Part shown: positions 1 through 10,116 of the stretch, one piece after another | How positions within the stretch are numbered: the stretch's first letter is position 1 | How the letters are laid out: each line of letters opens with the position of its first letter | Assembly (NCBI RefSeq): GCF_030161595.1 | Contig: NZ_BSUM01000001.1 | Coordinates: 2,418,001-2,482,000 of the forward strand | Length of the DNA: 64,000 bases | From: Litorihabitans aurantiacus | GTDB taxonomy: Bacteria > Actinomycetota > Actinomycetes > Actinomycetales > Beutenbergiaceae | Direction: 5' to 3' | Program-made: the position numbers and the translations under genes | The notes under the pieces: generated by a model | Told to the model about the DNA's origin: nothing | What the model saw: the letters and a program-made list of their open reading frames with translations, nothing else | Databases searched by the model: none

Positions 1-1175
1 ACGTCGTTGGTCCCGAGCACGGTGCGGGTGAACGCGCTCCACGCGAGCGCGTCCTCGTGCGTGCCGCGCCCGCCCGGGAGCGCGGCGAGCGCGCCCCGCC
101 GTGCGGCGAGGAGCCCGGCCGCGACGTCGAGCGCATCGGCCCAGGACGTCTCGACCATCGTGTCGTCGCCGCTCTCGCCCGGCTCCCGCACCAGGGGTGC
201 CACGAGCCGGTCGGGCGCGGACTGCCAGTGGAACGCGAAGCGGTCCTTGTCGCTGATCCACTCCTCGTTGACCGCCGGGTCGTCCCCGGCGAGGCGGCGC
301 AGCACGACGCCGCGGCGGTGGTCGACGCGGATGTCGGCGCCGCACGCGTCGTGCTCCGCGACCGCGGGGGCCGAGACGAGGTCGAACGGTCGGGCCCGGA
401 ACCGGTAGGCCGCCGAGGTCAACGCACCGACCGGGCAGATCTGGATCGTGTTGCCGGAGAAGTAGGAGGCGAACGGGCGGCCGGACACGTCGGTCTCGGC
501 GGCGCCGACCGGGGCCTGGCCGTCGAACCCGAGGACCTGCTCGTCGAACGCGCCGATCTGCTGGCGCGCGCCGCGCATCTGCAGGTCGATGAACGGGTCG
601 CCGGCGATCTCGTCGGAGAACCGGGTGCAGCGCTGGCACAGGATGCAGCGCTCGCGGTCGAGCAGCACCTGGGTGGAGACGCTCAGGGGCTTGGGGTAGG
701 TGCGCTTGACGTCGACGAACCGCGAGCTCGCGCGGCCGTGGCTCATCGCCTGGTTCTGCAGGGGGCACTCGCCACCCTTGTCGCAGATGGGGCAGTCGAG
801 CGGGTGGTTGATGAGGAGGAACTCCATCACGCCGCGCTGCGCGGCGTCCGCGGTCTCGCTCGTCAGCTGCGTGTTGACGACCATGCCGGGCACGACCTCG
901 AGCGTGCACGAGGCCTGCGGCTTGGGCATGGGGCGCACGTTGCCCTCGCGATCGGGCATCGCGACGTCGACGAGGCACTGCCGGCACGCGCCGGCGGGCT
1001 TGAGCAGCGGATGGTCGCAGAACCGCGGGATCGCGATGCCGACGTCCTCGGCCGCGCGGATGACCAGGGTTCCCTTCGGGACCTCGGTGACGACGCCGTC
1101 GATCGTCACCTCGACCAGCGGGACGGGCGGCTTCGCGCTCGACGACTGCTGCGTGCCTGGTTGCGTGACCGTCAT
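1..1175 (-). CDS. nuoG: NADH-quinone oxidoreductase subunit G (N-terminal 391 residues; 3' end off window)
   Basis: Iron-sulfur subunit of complex I that passes electrons from NuoF toward the quinone site, at the cytoplasmic face of the membrane. Seen: an N-terminal [2Fe-2S] ferredoxin domain with [15 protein letters not shown] followed by SCTLEV, then [17 protein letters not shown], then a 4Fe-4S region with CILCQRC and later QICPVGAL, leading into the molybdopterin-oxidoreductase-like domain. The ATG overlaps the nuoF stop as ATGA, which fixes the start. The frame is open to base 1, so the C-terminus lies outside the window. Confidence 0.97.
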   Translation of the reverse strand, partial: MTVTQPGTQQSSSAKPPVPLVEVTIDGVVTEVPKGTLVIRAAEDVGIAIPRFCDHPLLKPAGACRQCLVDVAMPDREGNVRPMPKPQASCTLEVVPGMVVNTQLTSETADAAQRGVMEFLLINHPLDCPICDKGGECPLQNQAMSHGRASSRFVDVKRTYPKPLSVSTQVLLDRERCILCQRCTRFSDEIAGDPFIDLQMRGARQQIGAFDEQVLGFDGQAPVGAAETDVSGRPFASYFSGNTIQICPVGALTSAAYRFRARPFDLVSAPAVAEHDACGADIRVDHRRGVVLRRLAGDDPAVNEEWISDKDRFAFHWQSAPDRLVAPLVREPGESGDDTMVETSWADALDVAAGLLAARRGALAALPGGRGTHEDALAWSAFTRTVLGTND

Positions 1176-2503
1176 ACCGGGACCTCCTCGTGGGCAGGTG
1201 CGTGCAGCGCGGAGCGGCCGTAGGGGAACAGCTCGCGCGCGGGCGTGTGGCAGCCCGCCTCGAACTCGTCGCGGAAGTACTTCAGTCCGCTCTGGATCGG
1301 AGTGGCGGCGGCGTCGCCCAGCGCGCAGAAGCTGCGGCCGAGGATGTTGCCCGCGATGTCGGACAGCGACTGCAGGTCCTCGGGCGTCCCGCGGCCCGCC
1401 TCCAGGCGGTGCATGATCTGCTGCAGCCAGAACGTGCCCTCACGACAGGGCGTGCACTTGCCGCAGGACTCGTGCTTGTAGAAGTCGATCCAGCGCGTGA
1501 TCGCGCGGACGACCGAGACCGTCTCGTCGAAGATCTGCAGCGCGCGCGTGCCCAGCATCGAGCCGGCACCCGCGACGCCCTCGTAGTCCAGCGGGACGTC
1601 GAGGTGCTCGTCGGTGAGCAGCGGCGTCGAGGACCCGCCCGGCGTCCAGAACTTGAGGCGGTGACCGGCGCGCACGCCGCCGGCGAGCTCGAGGAGCTCC
1701 CGCAGCGTGATCCCGAGCGGCGCCTCGTACTGACCGGGCCGCGTGACGTGGCCCGACAGCGAGAAGATGCCGTGGCCCGCGCTCTTGGGGGTGCCGAGAC
1801 CGGCGAACCACTCCGCCCCGCCGAGCACGATGCCCGGGACGGAGGCGACGGACTCGACGTTGTTCACGACCGTGGGGCGGGCGTACAGGCCCGCGACGGC
1901 GGGGAACGGCGGCTTGAGCCGCGGCTGGCCCCGGCGGCCCTCGAGCGAGTCGAGCAGCGCCGTCTCCTCGCCGCAGATGTAGGCACCGGCCCCGGCGTGC
2001 ACCGTGACCACGAGGTCGCCCAGCAGGCCGGCCTCGGTCGCCTCGCGGACCGCGGCCAGCAGGCGGCGGTAGACGTGCACGACCTCGCCGCGCAGGTAGA
2101 TGAACGCGTGCTCGCACCCGATCGCGCGCGCCGTGATCGCGACGCCCTCGATCAGCACGTGCGGGTTGGCCATCATCAGCGGGACGTCCTTGCACGTGCC
2201 CGGCTCGGACTCGTCGGCGTTGACGACGAGGTAGCGCGGGCCGCCGTCGGGCGGCGGCAGGAAGCTCCACTTCAGGCCCGTGGGGAATCCGGCACCGCCG
2301 CGGCCGCGCAGCCCGGAGGACTTCACGAGCTCCACCAGGTCCGCGGGCGCGATCTCGTTCGCCCGCGCGAGGGCCTCGTAGCCGCGGTGGTCGCGGTACG
2401 TCGCCAGCGTCCAGGAGCGCGGGGCGTCCCAGATGTCGGTGAGGACGGGGGTGAGCGTGTCGGGGGTGGGGGTGCTGTGCGTGCTGGGGGTGTCGGTCGT
2501 CAT
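1172..2503 (-). CDS. nuoF: NADH-quinone oxidoreductase subunit F
   Basis: NADH-oxidising flavoprotein of complex I; binds NADH and FMN and carries the N3 4Fe-4S cluster. The 443 residues match the family. Visible motifs are [14 protein letters not shown] (FMN/NADH site), [14 protein letters not shown], and the cluster ligands [12 protein letters not shown] with SFCALGD near the C-terminus. Start and stop both sit in 4-nt ATGA overlaps with nuoE and nuoG, so translation is probably coupled along the operon. Confidence 0.98.
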   Translation of the reverse strand: MTTDTPSTHSTPTPDTLTPVLTDIWDAPRSWTLATYRDHRGYEALARANEIAPADLVELVKSSGLRGRGGAGFPTGLKWSFLPPPDGGPRYLVVNADESEPGTCKDVPLMMANPHVLIEGVAITARAIGCEHAFIYLRGEVVHVYRRLLAAVREATEAGLLGDLVVTVHAGAGAYICGEETALLDSLEGRRGQPRLKPPFPAVAGLYARPTVVNNVESVASVPGIVLGGAEWFAGLGTPKSAGHGIFSLSGHVTRPGQYEAPLGITLRELLELAGGVRAGHRLKFWTPGGSSTPLLTDEHLDVPLDYEGVAGAGSMLGTRALQIFDETVSVVRAITRWIDFYKHESCGKCTPCREGTFWLQQIMHRLEAGRGTPEDLQSLSDIAGNILGRSFCALGDAAATPIQSGLKYFRDEFEAGCHTPARELFPYGRSALHAPAHEEVPV

Positions 2504-3459
2504 CGGTCCGTGCCCTTCGCGTCGTGGCTCGTGTCGGAGCCCTCGGCGGCGCTCTGGTCGCCGCTGTCCTCCGCCGGCTCGTCCGGTCGCTCGCCGACCT
2601 CGTCCTCCGACGGCGTCGCGGCGTCGTGCTCGGAGGAGGACTGGACCTCGCCGACGTCCTCCAGACCCGTGTCGCCGTCGCCGTGGCCGACGGCGTCGGC
2701 CGTGGCCTCGTCCGTGGGGTCGGCCTCGGCCGTGTCGGCAGAGTCGGCCGTGCCGGTCGTGTCACCCGGGTAGGCCGGTGCGCGCCAGTCGTGCTCGCGG
2801 GAGATCTGCAGGCCCGTGAGCGTGGCGTGGCCGGCGGCGGGGCCGTCGTCCGCCAGCCCGTCCTCGAACCCCGCCAGCACGCGGGAGACGGCGCGGAAGT
2901 CCTGCACCACGGGCCCGCGCGAGGCCTCGACCCGCTCCCCCGCGCGCAGCCGGTCGACCAGGTCGATCGCACGCTGCGGCGTCACGTCGTCGAAGAACTC
3001 CCAGTTGACCATCACGACCGGGGCGTAGTCGCAGGCCGCGTTGCACTCGAGCCGCTCGAGGGTGACGAGGCCGTCGTCGGTCGTCTCGTCGTTCCCGACG
3101 CCGAGGTGCTCGCTCACGGCGTCGTAGACGTCGTCACCACCCATGACCGCGCACAGGGTGTTGGTGCAGACCCCGACGGTGTAGGCGCCGTTCGGCTTGC
3201 GCTTGTACTGGCTGTAGAAGGTCGCGACGGCGGAGACCTCCGCCCGCGAGAGCCCGAGCGTCTCCGCGCAGAACGCGATGCCACGGGGCGAGACGAAGGA
3301 GTCCACCGACTGGATGAGGTGGAGCAGCGGCAGCAGCGCCGAGCGCTCCTGCGGGTAGCGCGCCAGGATCACGGCGGCGTCGGCGCGCAGCCGCTCCGCG
3401 ACGTCGTCGGGATACAGCGACCCCACGGTGACGGGCTGCGACGTGGATTCGATCGTCAT
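2500..3459 (-). CDS. nuoE: NADH-quinone oxidoreductase subunit E with long acidic C-terminal tail
   Basis: Thioredoxin-like [2Fe-2S] subunit next to NuoF. Cluster ligands are visible as GVCTNTLC (about residue 90) and [10 protein letters not shown] (about residue 130). At 319 residues it is much longer than the usual 160-240: after about residue 215 there is a low-complexity tail rich in Asp, Glu, Thr, Ser and Ala. The tail is real as read, because its stop overlaps the nuoF ATG (ATGA) and its start overlaps the nuoD stop. Tail function is unknown. Confidence 0.96.
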   Translation of the reverse strand: MTIESTSQPVTVGSLYPDDVAERLRADAAVILARYPQERSALLPLLHLIQSVDSFVSPRGIAFCAETLGLSRAEVSAVATFYSQYKRKPNGAYTVGVCTNTLCAVMGGDDVYDAVSEHLGVGNDETTDDGLVTLERLECNAACDYAPVVMVNWEFFDDVTPQRAIDLVDRLRAGERVEASRGPVVQDFRAVSRVLAGFEDGLADDGPAAGHATLTGLQISREHDWRAPAYPGDTTGTADSADTAEADPTDEATADAVGHGDGDTGLEDVGEVQSSSEHDAATPSEDEVGERPDEPAEDSGDQSAAEGSDTSHDAKGTDR

Positions 3460-4817
3460 CGGTCCACCCCTCCCAGGACGGGGTCGATGGAGGCGACGGC
3501 GACGACGACGTCGGCGATCTGCCCGCCCTCGCACATCGCGGCCAGGGACTGCAGGTTGGTGAACGACGGGTCGCGGAAGTGCGCGCGGTAGGGGCGGGTC
3601 GCGCCGTCGGAGACGAGGTGGACGCCCAGCACGCCCTTGGCGTGCTCGATCTGCTGGTAGACCTGGCCGGCCGGCACCCGGAAGCCCTCGGTCACCAGCT
3701 TGAAGTGGTGGATGAGCGACTCCATCGACTGCCCCATGATCTCGCGGATGTGCGCCGCGGAGTTGCCCTGGCCGTCCGGGCCGATCGCGAGCTGCGCCGG
3801 CCATGCGATGGAGGGGTCGTCGACCATCACGGGGTGGCTCGCGCCGTCGCGATCCTGCTTCTCCAGGCGCTCCACGACCTGCGCGACGATCTTCAGCGAC
3901 TCGTCGATCTCGTCGAAGCGGAGCATCACGCGGGCGAACGCGTCGGCGTCGGTGGAGGTGGGGACGTCGAAGTCGTAGGTCTCGTAGCCGCAGTACGGGT
4001 CGTCCTTGCGCAGGTCGAACGGCAGCCCGGCCGAGCGCAGGATCGGCCCCGTGACGCCGAGGGACAGCGCCGTCGCGAGCGGGAGGTGCCCGACGCCCTT
4101 GGCGCGGCCGGCGAAGATCGGGTTGGCGTCCATCAGCATGTGCAGGTGCTTCACGTGCTTGCGGAAGCGCGGCAGCATGTCGCGGATCGCCTGCGTCGTG
4201 CCCGGCGGGACGTCCTGCGCCAGCCCGCCGGGGCGGATGTAGGCGTGGTTCATGCGCAGCCCCGAGACGAGCTCGAAGATCTTGAGGATCTCCTCGCGCG
4301 CCTGGAAGCCCTCGATCATGATCGTGGTGGCGCCGAGCTCGTTGCCACCGGTCGCGATCGCCACGAGGTGCGACGCCGCGCGCTGCAGCTCCATGAGCAG
4401 CACGCGCACGAGCGTGGCGCGCTCGGGCGCCTCGATGCCGAGCAGCTTCTCCACGCCGAGGCAGTACCCGACCTCCTGGAAGAACGGGGCGACGTAGTCC
4501 ATGCGGGTGCAGAACGTCACGCCCTGGGTCCAGGTGCGGTACTCCATGTTCTTCTCGATGCCCGTGTGGAGGTAGCCGATCCCCACCCGGGCCTCGCGCA
4601 CCGTCTCGCCGTCGATCTCGAGGATGAGGCGCAGCACGCCGTGCGTGGAGGGGTGCTGCGGCCCCATGTTGACGACGATCCGCTCCTCGCCGAGGCGGGC
4701 CGCCTCCTCCGCGATCGCGGTCCAGTCGCCGCCGTTGGCGGTGAAGGTCGCGCCGGGGGCGGCCTCGTCGGGTCCGGAGTCGCTGTCGACGTCGCTGTCG
4801 AATCCCGTGGTGCTCAC
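3456..4817 (-). CDS. nuoD: NADH-quinone oxidoreductase subunit D
   Basis: 49-kDa-type subunit of complex I that, with NuoB, forms the quinone-binding pocket. Visible family signatures are [30 protein letters not shown] and the C-terminal region ending DPVLGGVDR. The GTG start at 4817 is chosen because it overlaps the nuoC stop as GTGA, as at the other junctions; it gives 453 residues, normal for the family. The first ~20 residues are acidic and poorly conserved. Confidence 0.97.
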   Translation of the reverse strand: MSTTGFDSDVDSDSGPDEAAPGATFTANGGDWTAIAEEAARLGEERIVVNMGPQHPSTHGVLRLILEIDGETVREARVGIGYLHTGIEKNMEYRTWTQGVTFCTRMDYVAPFFQEVGYCLGVEKLLGIEAPERATLVRVLLMELQRAASHLVAIATGGNELGATTIMIEGFQAREEILKIFELVSGLRMNHAYIRPGGLAQDVPPGTTQAIRDMLPRFRKHVKHLHMLMDANPIFAGRAKGVGHLPLATALSLGVTGPILRSAGLPFDLRKDDPYCGYETYDFDVPTSTDADAFARVMLRFDEIDESLKIVAQVVERLEKQDRDGASHPVMVDDPSIAWPAQLAIGPDGQGNSAAHIREIMGQSMESLIHHFKLVTEGFRVPAGQVYQQIEHAKGVLGVHLVSDGATRPYRAHFRDPSFTNLQSLAAMCEGGQIADVVVAVASIDPVLGGVDR

Positions 4818-5572
4818 CGGTAGGACCTCCGCTCGTCGGCCGGGGGGATGGTGGCGCCCTTGTACTCCACGGGGATGCCGCCCAGGGGGTAGTCCTTGCG
4901 CTGCGGGTGGCCGACCCAGTCGTCCGGCATCGCGATGCGCGCCAGGGCGGGGTGCCCGTCGAACACGATCCCGAAGAAGTCCCAGACCTCGCGCTCGTGC
5001 CAGTCGTTGGTCGGGTAGACGCTCGTGGTGGAGGGGACGTGCGGGTCGTCGTCTCCCACGACGACCTCGAGGCACAGCGTGCGCGGGGAGTGCGTGATCG
5101 AGCGCAGCGGGTAGACCACGTGCAGCTCGCGGCCGACGTCGCTCGGGTAGTGCACGCCGTTGACACCGAGGCACAGCTCGAAGCGGAGGTCCTGCTCGTC
5201 GCGCAGCAGGCGGCACACGGTGACGATGTGCTCGCGGCGGACCTCGATCGTCAGCTGGCCGCGGTCGACCACGACCTTGGCGACGGCGTCCTCGAACGCG
5301 ACCCCCGCGTCGGCGAGCGCCTCGCCCAGGAGGTCGACGCCGTCGTCGAACCAGCCGCCGTAGGGACGCTCGCTCGGGACCCCGAGCACGACGGCGGTGC
5401 GCAGCCCGCCGAAGCCGGAGGTGTCGCCGGCGCCGTCGTCCCCGAACAGGCCCTGGCGCTTCGCGACGAGGTCGCCGAGGCTCTGACCGTCGCGCGAGAC
5501 CGGGGTGAGACCGAGATCGGCGCCCGCCTGGCGGCCGCCCGCGGGGCCCTCCGGCACGTCAGGGGTCGTCAC
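4814..5572 (-). CDS. nuoC: NADH-quinone oxidoreductase subunit C
   Basis: 30-kDa-type hydrophilic subunit of complex I that clamps NuoD to NuoB. The conserved C-terminal region is clear: [20 protein letters not shown], then [20 protein letters not shown]. The GTG start at 5572 overlaps the nuoB stop (GTGA), giving 252 residues. The first ~45 residues are a variable Gly/Ala-rich extension common in actinobacterial NuoC. The gene lies in the uninterrupted nuo operon. Confidence 0.97.
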   Translation of the reverse strand: MTTPDVPEGPAGGRQAGADLGLTPVSRDGQSLGDLVAKRQGLFGDDGAGDTSGFGGLRTAVVLGVPSERPYGGWFDDGVDLLGEALADAGVAFEDAVAKVVVDRGQLTIEVRREHIVTVCRLLRDEQDLRFELCLGVNGVHYPSDVGRELHVVYPLRSITHSPRTLCLEVVVGDDDPHVPSTTSVYPTNDWHEREVWDFFGIVFDGHPALARIAMPDDWVGHPQRKDYPLGGIPVEYKGATIPPADERRSYR

Positions 5573-6123
5573 GCGAGCAGCCCCTTCTGCGCGTGCGTCG
5601 GCACCGCCGCGAGCGCCGCGGCCTCGGCCGCACGTGCCGCCTCGACCCGGTTCAGGCCGAGCGGGGTGTTCTTCACCTGCTCGTGCAGCTCGATGATCGC
5701 GTGCAGCAGCATCTCGGGCCGCGGCGGGCAACCGGGGAGGTAGATGTCCACGGGCACGATGTGGTCGCAGCCCTGGACGATCGCGTAGTTGTTGAACATG
5801 CCGCCCGAGGACGCGCAGGCGCCCATCGAGATGACCCACTTCGGGCCCGTCATCTGGTCGTAGACCTGACGGACGACGGGGGCCATCTTCTGCGAGAGCC
5901 GGCCCGAGACGATCATGACGTCGGCGTGCCGCGGGGAGGCACGGAAGACCTCCATGCCGAAGCGCGAGATGTCGAACCGCGCCCCGCCCGTGGCCATCAT
6001 CTCGATGGCGCAGCAGGCCAGGCCCATCGTCACGGGCCACATCGACGCCTTGCGCGCCAGGCCCACGAGATCGCTGATCGTGCCGAGCGCGAAGCCCGGC
6101 GCCTTCTCCTCGATACCGGCCAC
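5569..6123 (-). CDS. nuoB: NADH-quinone oxidoreductase subunit B
   Basis: PSST-type subunit holding the terminal N2 4Fe-4S cluster that reduces menaquinone. All four ligand cysteines are present in [27 protein letters not shown] and LPGCPPRPE. The GTG start at 6123 is preferred over an in-frame start at 6165 because GGAG lies just upstream in the 11-nt gap after nuoA, and the longer form would overlap nuoA. Length is 184 residues, normal. Confidence 0.97.
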   Translation of the reverse strand: MAGIEEKAPGFALGTISDLVGLARKASMWPVTMGLACCAIEMMATGGARFDISRFGMEVFRASPRHADVMIVSGRLSQKMAPVVRQVYDQMTGPKWVISMGACASSGGMFNNYAIVQGCDHIVPVDIYLPGCPPRPEMLLHAIIELHEQVKNTPLGLNRVEAARAAEAAALAAVPTHAQKGLLA

Positions 6124-6134
6124 GGTGAGACTCC

Positions 6135-6496
6135 CTAGTCCCAGTCGAGCGCGCCGCGGCGCCACTCGTAGATGTACGGAACGGTGATGAGTGCGATGAA
6201 CCCCAGCATCGCGACGAGCCCGAACACGGCCAGGTCGCTGAACGCGACCGCCCAGGGGTAGAGGAAGACGACCTCGATGTCGAAGACGATGAACGTCATC
6301 GCCACGAGGTAGTACTTGATGTTGAAGCGCCCGTGCCCCAGCGCGTGGGGGTCGGCATGATGCCGCACTCGTAGGCCTCGAGCTTGGCCCGGTTGTACGT
6401 CTTCGGGCCGATCACGGCGCTCGCGGCGAGGCCACCCACGGCCATGAGGGCGGCGATGCCCATCATGACCAGGATCGGGACGTACGGATTCGTCAT
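6135..6496 (-). CDS. nuoA: NADH-quinone oxidoreductase subunit A, frameshifted as read
   Basis: Small membrane subunit of complex I with three transmembrane helices. The N-terminal part ([14 protein letters not shown] to [10 protein letters not shown]) and the C-terminal part ([16 protein letters not shown] to RRGALDWD) lie in different frames. They join at the G5 run 6347-6351: one more G (C on the coding strand) gives [12 protein letters not shown], the expected family sequence, and a 120-residue protein. The span is one base short of a multiple of three. The ATG overlaps the stop of the preceding reductase gene (ATGA). A homopolymer error is far more likely than a broken gene. Confidence 0.93.
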
Positions 6497-7796
6497 GCCG
6501 GTCTCACCACCTTCGTCAGGGCCGTGATGATCCGGTCCAGCGCATCCCCGCCGGTCCGGTCGTAGGAGTCCGAGAGCAGCTTGTGCACGAAGCGCATCAG
6601 CAGCGGCCGCGGCAGCCCGTAGCGCGTGCAGATCCGCATCACGGACGGGTGCTCGATGATGCGGACGAACTGCTTGCCGAGCGCGTAGTAGCCGCCCAGC
6701 TCGGCCTTCATCGTGCGGGCGTAGGCCTGCATCGCGCGCTCGCGGCTGGCGGCGTTCGGCCGCGCGAGGGCCTGGGCGACGACGTCGGCGCCGATGCGCC
6801 CCGCCTGCATCGCGTAGGCGATCCCCTCGCCGTTGTAGGGCGAGACCATGCCGCCGGAGTCGCCGACCAGCAGCAGCCCGTCGGCGTAGAGCGGCTGGCG
6901 GTTGAAGGCCATCGGGAGCGCGGCGCTGCGCAGCGGGCCGACCTGGTTCTCGGGCGTGAAGCCCCACTCGGTCGGCACGTTCTGCATCCAGCGCGCGAAG
7001 ATGTCCTTGTAGTCCAGCTTCGTGGCTCGCGCGGTCGAGCTGACGCTGCCGAGGCCGACGTTCGCGAGGCCGCCGCCGGCGTCGAAGATCCAGCCGTAGC
7101 CGGGCAGGAGGTCGCTGTTGCCGGGTTCGCCGTCCCAGAGCTCGAGGTGGCTCTCCATCATGGTGTCGCGGTAGCGCGGGCTCGCCTCCGGGACCCGGAA
7201 GTAGGTGCGCACGGCCACGCCCATCGGGCGGTCGCCCCGCTTCTCGCGCCCGACGGCGGTGGCCAGGCGCGCGGCGACCCCGCCGGCGTCGATCACGAAC
7301 GGCGCGGTGAAGCTCTCCTCGGGCTCGCCGGTGGCGCGGCCGCGCTCGTCCACGCGCTTGGCGGTGACGCCGGTGACGCGGCCCGCGTCGTCGCGGATCG
7401 CGCCCGTGACGCTGTGGCCCTCCAGCAGGGTGGCGCCGCTCGCGGCGGCGTGGCGCGCCAGGGTCTCGTCGAGGTCCTGGCGGGTGCGCACGAGGCCGTA
7501 GCTCGGGACGGTCTCGAGGTCGGGCCAGTCCATCTCCACGGTGTGGCCGCCGCCGATGACGCGCAGGCCGGTGTTGCGGGCCCAGCCGTCCTCCTCGCGC
7601 GTCGGCACGCCCATCGAGATGAGCTCGGCGACGGCGCGGGGGTGAGACCGTCGCCGCACACCTTGTCGCGGGGGAAGCTGGCCTTCTCGAGCACGACGGC
7701 GTCGAGCCCGCGCTGGGCGAGGTAGTGGGCCGCGGCGGCACCGCCGGGGCCCGCGCCGACGACGATCACGTCCGCCGTCCGGGCAGCCGAACCCAT
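6493..7796 (-). CDS. geranylgeranyl reductase family FAD oxidoreductase (MenJ-like), frameshifted as read
   Basis: FAD-dependent reductase that saturates prenyl chains; the mycobacterial relative MenJ reduces one isoprene of the menaquinone tail, and the nuo/men context fits that role (inference). Seen: Rossmann motif VIVVGAGPGGAAAAHYLAQ, KASFPRDKVCGDGLTP, FVIDAGG, LLVGDSGGMVSPYNGEGI. N- and C-terminal parts are in two frames, meeting at the G5 run 7638-7642; one extra G restores CGDGLTPRAVAEL and about 434 residues. ATG at 7796 is preferred over GTG 7805 because of a GAGGTGG ribosome site. It is the first gene of the nuo operon and overlaps nuoA by 4 nt. Confidence 0.9.
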
Positions 7797-7878
7797 CGTG
7801 TCCACCTCGCCGTCAAGATAGCCGTACCGCAGGGCGTGCGCCCGGGCGGTGACCCGGTGCGCACGTGCGTCGCTCGCG

Positions 7879-7884
7879 ACTATA
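7879..7884 (-). promoter_or_regulatory. possible -10 element of the reductase-nuo operon
   Basis: The minus strand reads TATAGT, about 85 nt upstream of the reductase start and in the right orientation, so the transcript would carry a leader. No good -35 hexamer at 17 nt is visible. The call rests on this hexamer alone. Confidence 0.35.
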
Positions 7885-7938
7885 CGAATGCCGCACCGGG
7901 GTGTCTCCCAAGGATCACCTAACCACGCGTCGGCGCGT

Positions 7939-7952
7939 GGGACCTAGGTCCC
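7939..7952. promoter_or_regulatory. perfect 14-nt palindrome upstream of the nuo operon (DosR-box-like)
   Basis: GGGACCTAGGTCCC is perfectly self-complementary and sits about 60-70 nt upstream of the putative -10. The outer GGGAC...GTCCC with a 4-nt centre matches the core of the DosR/DevR box of mycobacteria (GGGACTWWAGTCCC), but the centre is CTAG. It is a candidate operator; the binding protein is unknown. Confidence 0.4.
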
Positions 7953-8083
7953 GCGCCTGCATCGCCGCAGGTGCCGCGGTCGCGGGTGAGCCCGGTCACG
8001 GGATCTCGGTCGGCGGGTGCACCGTGATCCCGACGGGCGGGGCCGGGGGAACCCGTACTGTCCGATCGCGCCCGTCGGTCGGC

Positions 8084-8146
8084 CGGCCGGACCCGTCGGG
8101 CGGTTCGCCGCTCCCTTCGGGCGGTCCGGCGAACCCTTCGGGCGGT
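8084..8146 (+). repeat. left block of three 21-nt tandem units (mirrored array)
   Basis: Units at 8084, 8105 and 8126, each 21 nt and each ending TCGGGCGGT. The same unit, reverse-complemented, makes up the block at 8235-8297. No gene features. Confidence 0.75.
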
Positions 8147-8234
8147 TTGACCACCGCCCCGACACGCAGTCGCGATGTGCCCATCGCCCTGACCTGCAGC
8201 GATGCCCGCCGGTCGCGCCGTGGAGCACGCTGAA

Positions 8235-8297
8235 ACCGCCCGACGGGGTCGCCAGACCGCCCGACGAGGTCGCCGGACCGCCCGACGGCGGCGTCCG
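8235..8297 (-). repeat. right block of three 21-nt tandem units (mirrored array)
   Basis: Units at 8235, 8256 and 8277, each 21 nt and each starting ACCGCCCGACG. On the minus strand they read like the left block (GGCGAC...GTCGGGCGGT), so the two blocks are inverted copies about 88 nt apart. Confidence 0.75.
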
Positions 8298-8371
8298 ATC
8301 ACCCACGAGGTCTGATCAACCACGCCTCCGCACCCGGTTCACGGGCTGCTCACCCCGCGGGTGAGCCCGCC

Positions 8372-9064
8372 TCAGGGCGCGGTGGCGCGGTGGAGCGCGA
8401 CGATCCCGCCCGTGAGGTTGCGGTAGGAGACCGAGCGCCATCCGGCCTGGTGCAGCATCGCCGCCACACCTGCCTGGTCGGGCCAGTCGAGGATCGACTC
8501 CTCGAGGTAGTCGTAGGCCTCGGGGTTGGAGCTGACCGCGCGCGAGATCGGGGTCAGGACGTTGCGGAGGTAGAACCGGTACAGCGCCCCGAACGCCTTC
8601 AGCGGCGGCGTCGAGAACTCGCACACCACGAGCCGCCCGCCGGGCCGCACCACGCGGCGCATCTCGCGCAGCCCCTCGAGCGTCGGGTTCACGTTGCGCA
8701 GCCCGAACGAGATGGTCACGACGTCGAAGGTCGCGTCCGCGAACGGCAGCCGCGTCGCGTCACCCGCGACGAACTCGAGGTCCGGACGGCGCCGCTTGCC
8801 CTCGAACACCATGCCGGTGGAGAAGTCGCACGCCACGGCGTCCACGCCCCGGTCGGCGAACGCCGCCGTCGAGGTTCCCGTGCCGGCGGCCAGGTCGAGC
8901 AGCCGCTCGCCGGGCCGCGCGTCGACCGCCCGCACCGTCGCGTGCCGCCACAGCCGGTCCATCCCGAGGGAGAGCACGTCGTTGGTGAGGTCGTAGCGGC
9001 CGGCGACGTCATCGAACATCCCGGCGACGTCGGCGGGGTCCTTGTCGAGCTCAGCGCGCACCAT
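8372..9064 (-). CDS. menG: demethylmenaquinone methyltransferase
   Basis: SAM-dependent C-methyltransferase (UbiE/MenG family) making menaquinone from demethylmenaquinone, the last step of the pathway. The 230 residues match the family. Visible: [19 protein letters not shown] at the N-terminus, the SAM motif [19 protein letters not shown], and the late signature [16 protein letters not shown]. The other men genes lie just to the right, so this is MenG rather than a ubiquinone enzyme. The ATG at 9064 is used. Confidence 0.95.
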   Translation of the reverse strand: MVRAELDKDPADVAGMFDDVAGRYDLTNDVLSLGMDRLWRHATVRAVDARPGERLLDLAAGTGTSTAAFADRGVDAVACDFSTGMVFEGKRRRPDLEFVAGDATRLPFADATFDVVTISFGLRNVNPTLEGLREMRRVVRPGGRLVVCEFSTPPLKAFGALYRFYLRNVLTPISRAVSSNPEAYDYLEESILDWPDQAGVAAMLHQAGWRSVSYRNLTGGIVALHRATAP

Positions 9065-9137
9065 GGGCCGATCCTTTCACGCGCCGCCGCCGGGACCGAC
9101 GCTGCAAGAGTCGGCGCCGCCGCGACACAGACGGGAC

Positions 9138-10058
9138 ATGAGCACCTCACGAGCACGCACCAGGTCCCTGGCCGCGCGCCCCGCGCTCGCCGTCGTCGGC
9201 GCGGCGGCTCTCGCCGTCGTCACCGCGTGCGGCGCACCGCAGGGAGCCGGCGCGCCCGGTGAGACCGACGGCACCGCCCCCGACCCCGCACCCGACACCT
9301 CCGCCGTCGAGTACCACGTGTTCGCCGGCGTCGAGGAGCGCGACGGCGGGGCTCCCGTGCTGTGCATCGGTCCGATGCCGGGGATCTACCCGGCACCACC
9401 GTGCACGGGCCCGACCGTCGAGGGCCTGGACTGGGACGAGGTCCCCGACGTCTCGGAGCAGGACGGTGTGCGTTCGGCCAGGGTGTCACTCGTGGGGACG
9501 TGGTCCGAGTGCACGCTGACGCTCACCCGACCGCCCGCCGCCGAGCCACCCGCGGACGCCTCTCCCGTCGACGACGGGTGGGGGACGCAGGATCTCGGCC
9601 CCCTCTGCGCAGATCCGTGGCGCGGGGGCGACGAGACCCTCGACCCTCTCGAGCTGATCGACGCCCAGAACGCCATGACGACCGTGGCGGCCGATCTGCC
9701 GGGCTACGTCACCTCCTACGTCAGCAACGGCTACGACGAGTACAACGTGGTCGTCTCGGCGGCGGAGGGCGACGCCGAGGCCGCGCACGCGGCCCTGCGC
9801 GAGGTCTGGCCGGGCTGGCTGTGCGTCGCGGAGCAGGACCTGCCGACGGCCTCCGACATCGCGGCCGCGCAGTCGGTGCTGTACGAGGGCGATCCCCTGC
9901 CCGGACTCATGAGCTCCGGCTCGGGGGCCGACGGGGTGCTCCGGGTCGACGTCGAGGTCGCCGACCCCGCGACGCTGGAGGCGATCCACGACGCCGTCGC
10001 CCCGTGGCTGACGCCCGACCAGGTCCGGGTCACGGGGGTGCTGCAGCCGCTGACGTGA
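9138..10058 (+). CDS. putative lipoprotein, unknown function
   Basis: 306 residues from ATG 9138, which begins a basic n-region, a hydrophobic stretch and a lipobox ending VVTAC; this start is preferred over one 96 nt upstream that would bury the signal. After the lipid-anchor cysteine comes a Pro/Asp/Thr linker and then a globular region with paired cysteines (CIGPMPGIYPAPPC, WSEC, GPLCADP), probably disulfide-bonded outside the membrane. I do not recognise the family. It sits between divergent menG and menF, which suggests nothing firm about its role. Confidence 0.75.
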   Translation: MSTSRARTRSLAARPALAVVGAAALAVVTACGAPQGAGAPGETDGTAPDPAPDTSAVEYHVFAGVEERDGGAPVLCIGPMPGIYPAPPCTGPTVEGLDWDEVPDVSEQDGVRSARVSLVGTWSECTLTLTRPPAAEPPADASPVDDGWGTQDLGPLCADPWRGGDETLDPLELIDAQNAMTTVAADLPGYVTSYVSNGYDEYNVVVSAAEGDAEAAHAALREVWPGWLCVAEQDLPTASDIAAAQSVLYEGDPLPGLMSSGSGADGVLRVDVEVADPATLEAIHDAVAPWLTPDQVRVTGVLQPLT

Positions 10059-10103
10059 CGCAGCAGACGCCCGCGATCCCCGGGGTGGCGGGGCGCGCGG
10101 GCG

Positions 10104-10109
10104 TAGGCT
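10104..10109 (+). promoter_or_regulatory. -10-like hexamer of menF (leaderless type)
   Basis: TAGGCT ends 7 nt before the menF ATG, which would put the transcription start at the start codon. Confidence 0.5.
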
Positions 10110-10116
10110 GACGGCG

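Larger units (their letters stand above)
7797..8371. other. 575-nt non-coding gap between the nuo operon and menG
   Basis: No convincing gene: the open frames here are short, lack family features and cross the repeats. It holds a possible promoter for the reductase-nuo operon, a 14-nt palindrome, and two mirrored blocks of three 21-nt units, each listed separately. On the minus strand it is downstream of menG and upstream of the nuo operon. Confidence 0.7.

Noticed and set aside
7919-8364. Open frames on both strands across the mirrored repeats
   Set aside because: Their repeated Pro/Arg/Gly peptides come from the 21-nt period, which is a multiple of three; no start signal or family supports them.
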